Origin: Variovorax sp. JS1663
Lineage (GTDB): Bacteria > Pseudomonadota > Gammaproteobacteria > Burkholderiales > Burkholderiaceae_C
DNA length: 62,184 nucleotides
Assembly (NCBI RefSeq): GCF_002157355.1
Contig: NZ_LYMK01000043.1
Location: 1 to 62,184, forward strand
Reading direction: 5' to 3'
Positions 59,712 through 62,184 of the stretch are shown here, piece by piece. Every line of letters starts with the position of its first letter. The stretch's first letter is position 1. The position numbers and the translations under genes are program-made. A model generated the notes under the pieces. It ran no database searches. It saw nothing but the letters and a program-made list of their open reading frames with translations, and was not told the origin of the DNA.

Positions 59712-62184
59712 CCGAAGCAATTGCTCCAGCCGTGGCAGAGAACGCCACGGACGTGTTCGATCCTTTTGCCTCCGGGCCGATCGAGCGAGTTGTCTTGACC
59801 ACGGAAGCGCAGCGCGAAGTCTGGCTTGGTGATCAGTTGAGTCCCGAGGCTTCGCTGGCTTACAACGAAGCAGCGCGGTTGCGGCTCCAAGGTACGCTGA
59901 ACACAAACGCGCTCGCTTCGGCGCTGGACCGCCTCGTCGCGCGCCATGAATCGCTGCGTTCGACTTTTTCATCCGACGGCATTGAGCTCCTGATCGGCGA
60001 GCCGGCCCCGGTCGCGCTGGCGGAGCATGACCTGGGCATGCTCGATCCGGCCGCCCAGAAGCGCCGCCTGGAGGACGACGGCGTGGCGGTGGTGCTCGAG
60101 CGCTTCAACCTCGAGCAAGGCCCGCTGTTCCGCGCCGCGCTCTACCGGCTCTCGTCCATCGACCATGTGCTGGTGCTGAGCGCCCACCATGCGATCTGCG
60201 ACGGCTGGTCCTGGGGCGTGATCAGCCAGGACCTGGGTGCGCTCTATGCCGAGCAGATCGGCGCCGGCCCGGCGCTGGAACCGGCCGCCCAGTACTCCGA
60301 CTACGCCGCCTGGGAGGTCCAGGAGGCCAACAGCCCCGAGATGGACGCCCACATCGGTTACTGGCTCGCGCGCTACGCCGGCGGCAGCCTGCCGGTGCTG
60401 GAGCTGCCGCTGGACCGCCCGCGCCCGCCGGTGCGCACCTTCAACTCCTACCGCATCGACCAGGTGCTGGACCAGGGCCTGATCGACGGCCTGCGCAAAT
60501 TCGGCGCCAGCGCCGGCACCAGCCTCTTCGCCACCATGTTCAGCGCCTTCGCGGCCATGCTGCACCGCCTGACGGCGCAGGAAGACCTGGTGATCGGCAT
60601 CGCCGCCGCCGGCCAGATGCCGAGCGAGATGCACACCCTGGTGGGCCACTGCGTCAACCTGCTGCCGATCCGGGTCGCGGTCGATGCCCAGGCGCCCTTC
60701 GACAAGCTGGCGCGCGAGTCGGCCAGCACCCTGCTCGATGCCTTCGAGCACCAGACGCTGACCTACGGCGCCCTGCTCAAGAAGCTGCCGGTGCCGCGCG
60801 ACCCCAGCCGCCTGCCGCTGGTGAACGTGCTGTTCAACGTCGACCGCGACGCCGCGCCCAACGACGGCAACTTCCCCGACATCCAGGTCGAGCAGAGCAC
60901 CATCGGCCGGCGCTACGAGAACTTCGAGCTCTTCCTCAACATCACGCCGGTGCGCGGCGGGATGCAGATGGAGGCGCAGTACAACGCCGACCTCTACGAC
61001 GACACGACCATTCGCCGCTGGCTGGGCATGTACGAGACGCTGCTGCGCGCCGTGGTGCGCGAGCCCGCGCAGGCGGTGGGCCGGCTGGCGCTGCTGTCGG
61101 ACGCGGAAGCGCATGCGCTCGCCGCCCTGCAGCCGGCGCCGACGCCGATCGAAGGCGCGCCGCTGATGCACGCCGGCTTCGTGGCGCACGTGGCCACGCA
61201 GCCGGAACGCCCTGCGTTGCGCGACGGCACGCAACGCCTGAGCTACCGCGAGCTCGACGCGCGCGCCAACCGCCTGGCCCATGCGCTGCGCGCCCGCGGC
61301 ATGGGCCGCGGCGAACGCGTGGGCCTGTGCCTGGACCGCGGCTTCGACATGTTCGTGGCCCTGCTGGCCGTGCTCAAGAGCGGCGCCGCCTACGTGCCGC
61401 TGGACCCGGCCTTCCCGCAGGCCCGCCTAGACTACTACGCCGAGGATGCGAAGCTCGGCCTGCTGCTGACCTCCTCCACCATCGCCGCCGCGCCCAAGGC
61501 CTGGCGCGCGGACGCGGCCGAGCGCGTGCTGCTGCTGGACCGCGACCAGGCCTGGCTCGAACAGCCCGCCACCGCCCTGCCGCCCGGCGCGCAGGACGCG
61601 CAGGGCGAAGACACGGCCTACGTCATCTACACCTCCGGCTCCACCGGCAAGCCCAAGGGCGTGTGCGTGCCGCACCGCGCGGCCGCCAACCTGATGCAGA
61701 CCATGCAGCGCGAGCCGGGCATCGGCCCCGAGGACCGGCTCGCGGCCGTCACCACGCTGTCCTTCGACATGGCGGTGCCCGAGGTCATGCTGCCGCTGGC
61801 CGCCGGCGCCGAGATCGTGATCGTGCAGCGCGAGGTCGCGATGGACGGCAACCGGCTGCGCGCGACGCTCGAATCCGAGGCCATCACCATCCTGCAGGCC
61901 ACGCCCGGCATGTGGCGGCTGCTGCTCGATGCGCAGTGGTCCGGCCCGCGCGGCTTCCGCGCCTGGATCGGCGCCGAGCCGGTGCCGGCCGACCTCTCGC
62001 TGGAGCTGATGAACCGCACCACCGAGCTGTGGAACCTCTACGGCCCGACCGAGACCACCGTCTGGTCCACCGTCTGGCGCATGGAGCGCCCGATCGTGGC
62101 GGCGCGTGGCGTCTCCATCGGCAGGCCGATGGCCAACACCGGCGTCTGGATCCTCGACGCCAACCTGCAGCCCTGCCCGATCGG
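59708..62184 (+). CDS. NRPS, partial: condensation and adenylation domains (continues past the window)
   Basis: The frame starts at ATG 59708, overlapping the stop of the preceding gene, and is open to the last base (825 codons). It begins with a short linker and a condensation domain: LTTEAQREVWLGDQLSPEAS, HHAICDGWS with the catalytic motif (His161, Asp165), GHCVNLLPIRV and LVNVLFNVD. From about residue 500 an adenylation domain follows: LSYRELDARANRLA, KSGAAYVPLDPAFPQARLDY, YTSGSTGKPKG, LSFDMAVPEVMLPLAAG and NLYGPTETTVWS, truncated at the window edge before the A5-A10 region is complete. It should condense the beta-amino acyl chain from the upstream ACP with a second amino acid. Confidence 0.93.
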   Translation, partial: MTEAIAPAVAENATDVFDPFASGPIERVVLTTEAQREVWLGDQLSPEASLAYNEAARLRLQGTLNTNALASALDRLVARHESLRSTFSSDGIELLIGEPAPVALAEHDLGMLDPAAQKRRLEDDGVAVVLERFNLEQGPLFRAALYRLSSIDHVLVLSAHHAICDGWSWGVISQDLGALYAEQIGAGPALEPAAQYSDYAAWEVQEANSPEMDAHIGYWLARYAGGSLPVLELPLDRPRPPVRTFNSYRIDQVLDQGLIDGLRKFGASAGTSLFATMFSAFAAMLHRLTAQEDLVIGIAAAGQMPSEMHTLVGHCVNLLPIRVAVDAQAPFDKLARESASTLLDAFEHQTLTYGALLKKLPVPRDPSRLPLVNVLFNVDRDAAPNDGNFPDIQVEQSTIGRRYENFELFLNITPVRGGMQMEAQYNADLYDDTTIRRWLGMYETLLRAVVREPAQAVGRLALLSDAEAHALAALQPAPTPIEGAPLMHAGFVAHVATQPERPALRDGTQRLSYRELDARANRLAHALRARGMGRGERVGLCLDRGFDMFVALLAVLKSGAAYVPLDPAFPQARLDYYAEDAKLGLLLTSSTIAAAPKAWRADAAERVLLLDRDQAWLEQPATALPPGAQDAQGEDTAYVIYTSGSTGKPKGVCVPHRAAANLMQTMQREPGIGPEDRLAAVTTLSFDMAVPEVMLPLAAGAEIVIVQREVAMDGNRLRATLESEAITILQATPGMWRLLLDAQWSGPRGFRAWIGAEPVPADLSLELMNRTTELWNLYGPTETTVWSTVWRMERPIVAARGVSIGRPMANTGVWILDANLQPCPI

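Noticed and set aside
1..62184. tRNA or rRNA genes as integration sites for the island
   Set aside because: Looking for cloverleaf elements such as GGTTCGAATCC and for rRNA signatures gave nothing convincing; a dedicated scan with tRNAscan-SE would be decisive.

Overview
The window looks like chromosomal or megaplasmid DNA of a high-GC betaproteobacterium, most likely order Burkholderiales (Variovorax, Acidovorax or Cupriavidus type). This is an inference from GC-rich third positions, the pbrTR/pbrABC lead-resistance layout, IS66/IS110/ISL3 debris and a siderophore-style NRPS/PKS locus; no rRNA or tRNA gene anchors it.

Layout. (1) 1-1.8 kb: insertion-sequence debris (IS66 ends, a cut istB, an ISL3 remnant) and one small membrane-protein gene. 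(2) 2.2-4.2 kb: a collapsed arn (L-Ara4N lipid A modification) operon, arnB-arnA-arnD, with deletions and frameshifts. (3) 5.0-9.1 kb, minus strand: an intact four-gene envelope-glycan operon chained by 4-nt overlaps (PAP2 phosphatase, GT2, ArnT-like GT39, ChbG-like deacetylase). (4) 9.7-12.3 kb, minus strand: a DxD glycosyltransferase and a PaaK-like adenylate-forming enzyme; the latter sits directly behind a MerR-type 19-bp-spacer promoter. (5) 12.4-19.3 kb: the lead-resistance cluster, pbrT and pbrR leftward and pbrA-pbrB-pbrC rightward. PbrA carries five N-terminal HMA-like repeats. (6) 19.3-22.2 kb: DeoR regulator, a MerR gene fused to the tail of a broken cation-transporter gene, and glycerate kinase. 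(7) 22.2-29.5 kb, plus strand: remnants of a second pbrB/pbrC pair, then DctQ-DctM TRAP permease, LspA, MAPEG protein, TlpA-like lipoprotein, DsbA, CcsB and a DUF5666 protein. (8) 29.7-43.8 kb: a mobile-element zone. A broken aquaporin gene is cut by an IS66 copy that is itself cut by an IS110 element. After it come a zinc-ribbon gene, remnants of cusF, copR/cusR and copS/cusS, another transposase remnant, TlpA, dihydrolipoyl dehydrogenase and cytochrome b561. A complete 3110-bp IS66 element with an 8-bp target duplication then interrupts a second copy of the 9.7-kb glycosyltransferase. (9) 43.6-49.7 kb: a decaying copper island (multicopper-oxidase tail, DsbD/ScsB-like protein, CusF-like protein, cueR tail, frameshifted copA, small Met-rich protein). 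(10) 49.8-62.2 kb: a secreted protein of unknown function, then a 2OG-Fe(II) oxygenase followed by a hybrid NRPS-PKS (A-PCP-KS-AT-ACP-aminotransferase) and a second NRPS (C-A...) that runs off the window.

How it fits together. The central theme is metal stress. PbrR-type promoter boxes occur not only at pbrA but also in front of the zinc-ribbon gene and tlpA, with a closely related MerR box at the PaaK-like gene and a CueR-like box at copA. This suggests a dispersed metal regulon that includes envelope redox repair (DsbA, TlpA, CcsB, LspA). The right end is a separate biosynthetic cluster whose module order predicts a beta-amino-acid building block. Much of the rest is genome decay driven by insertion sequences.
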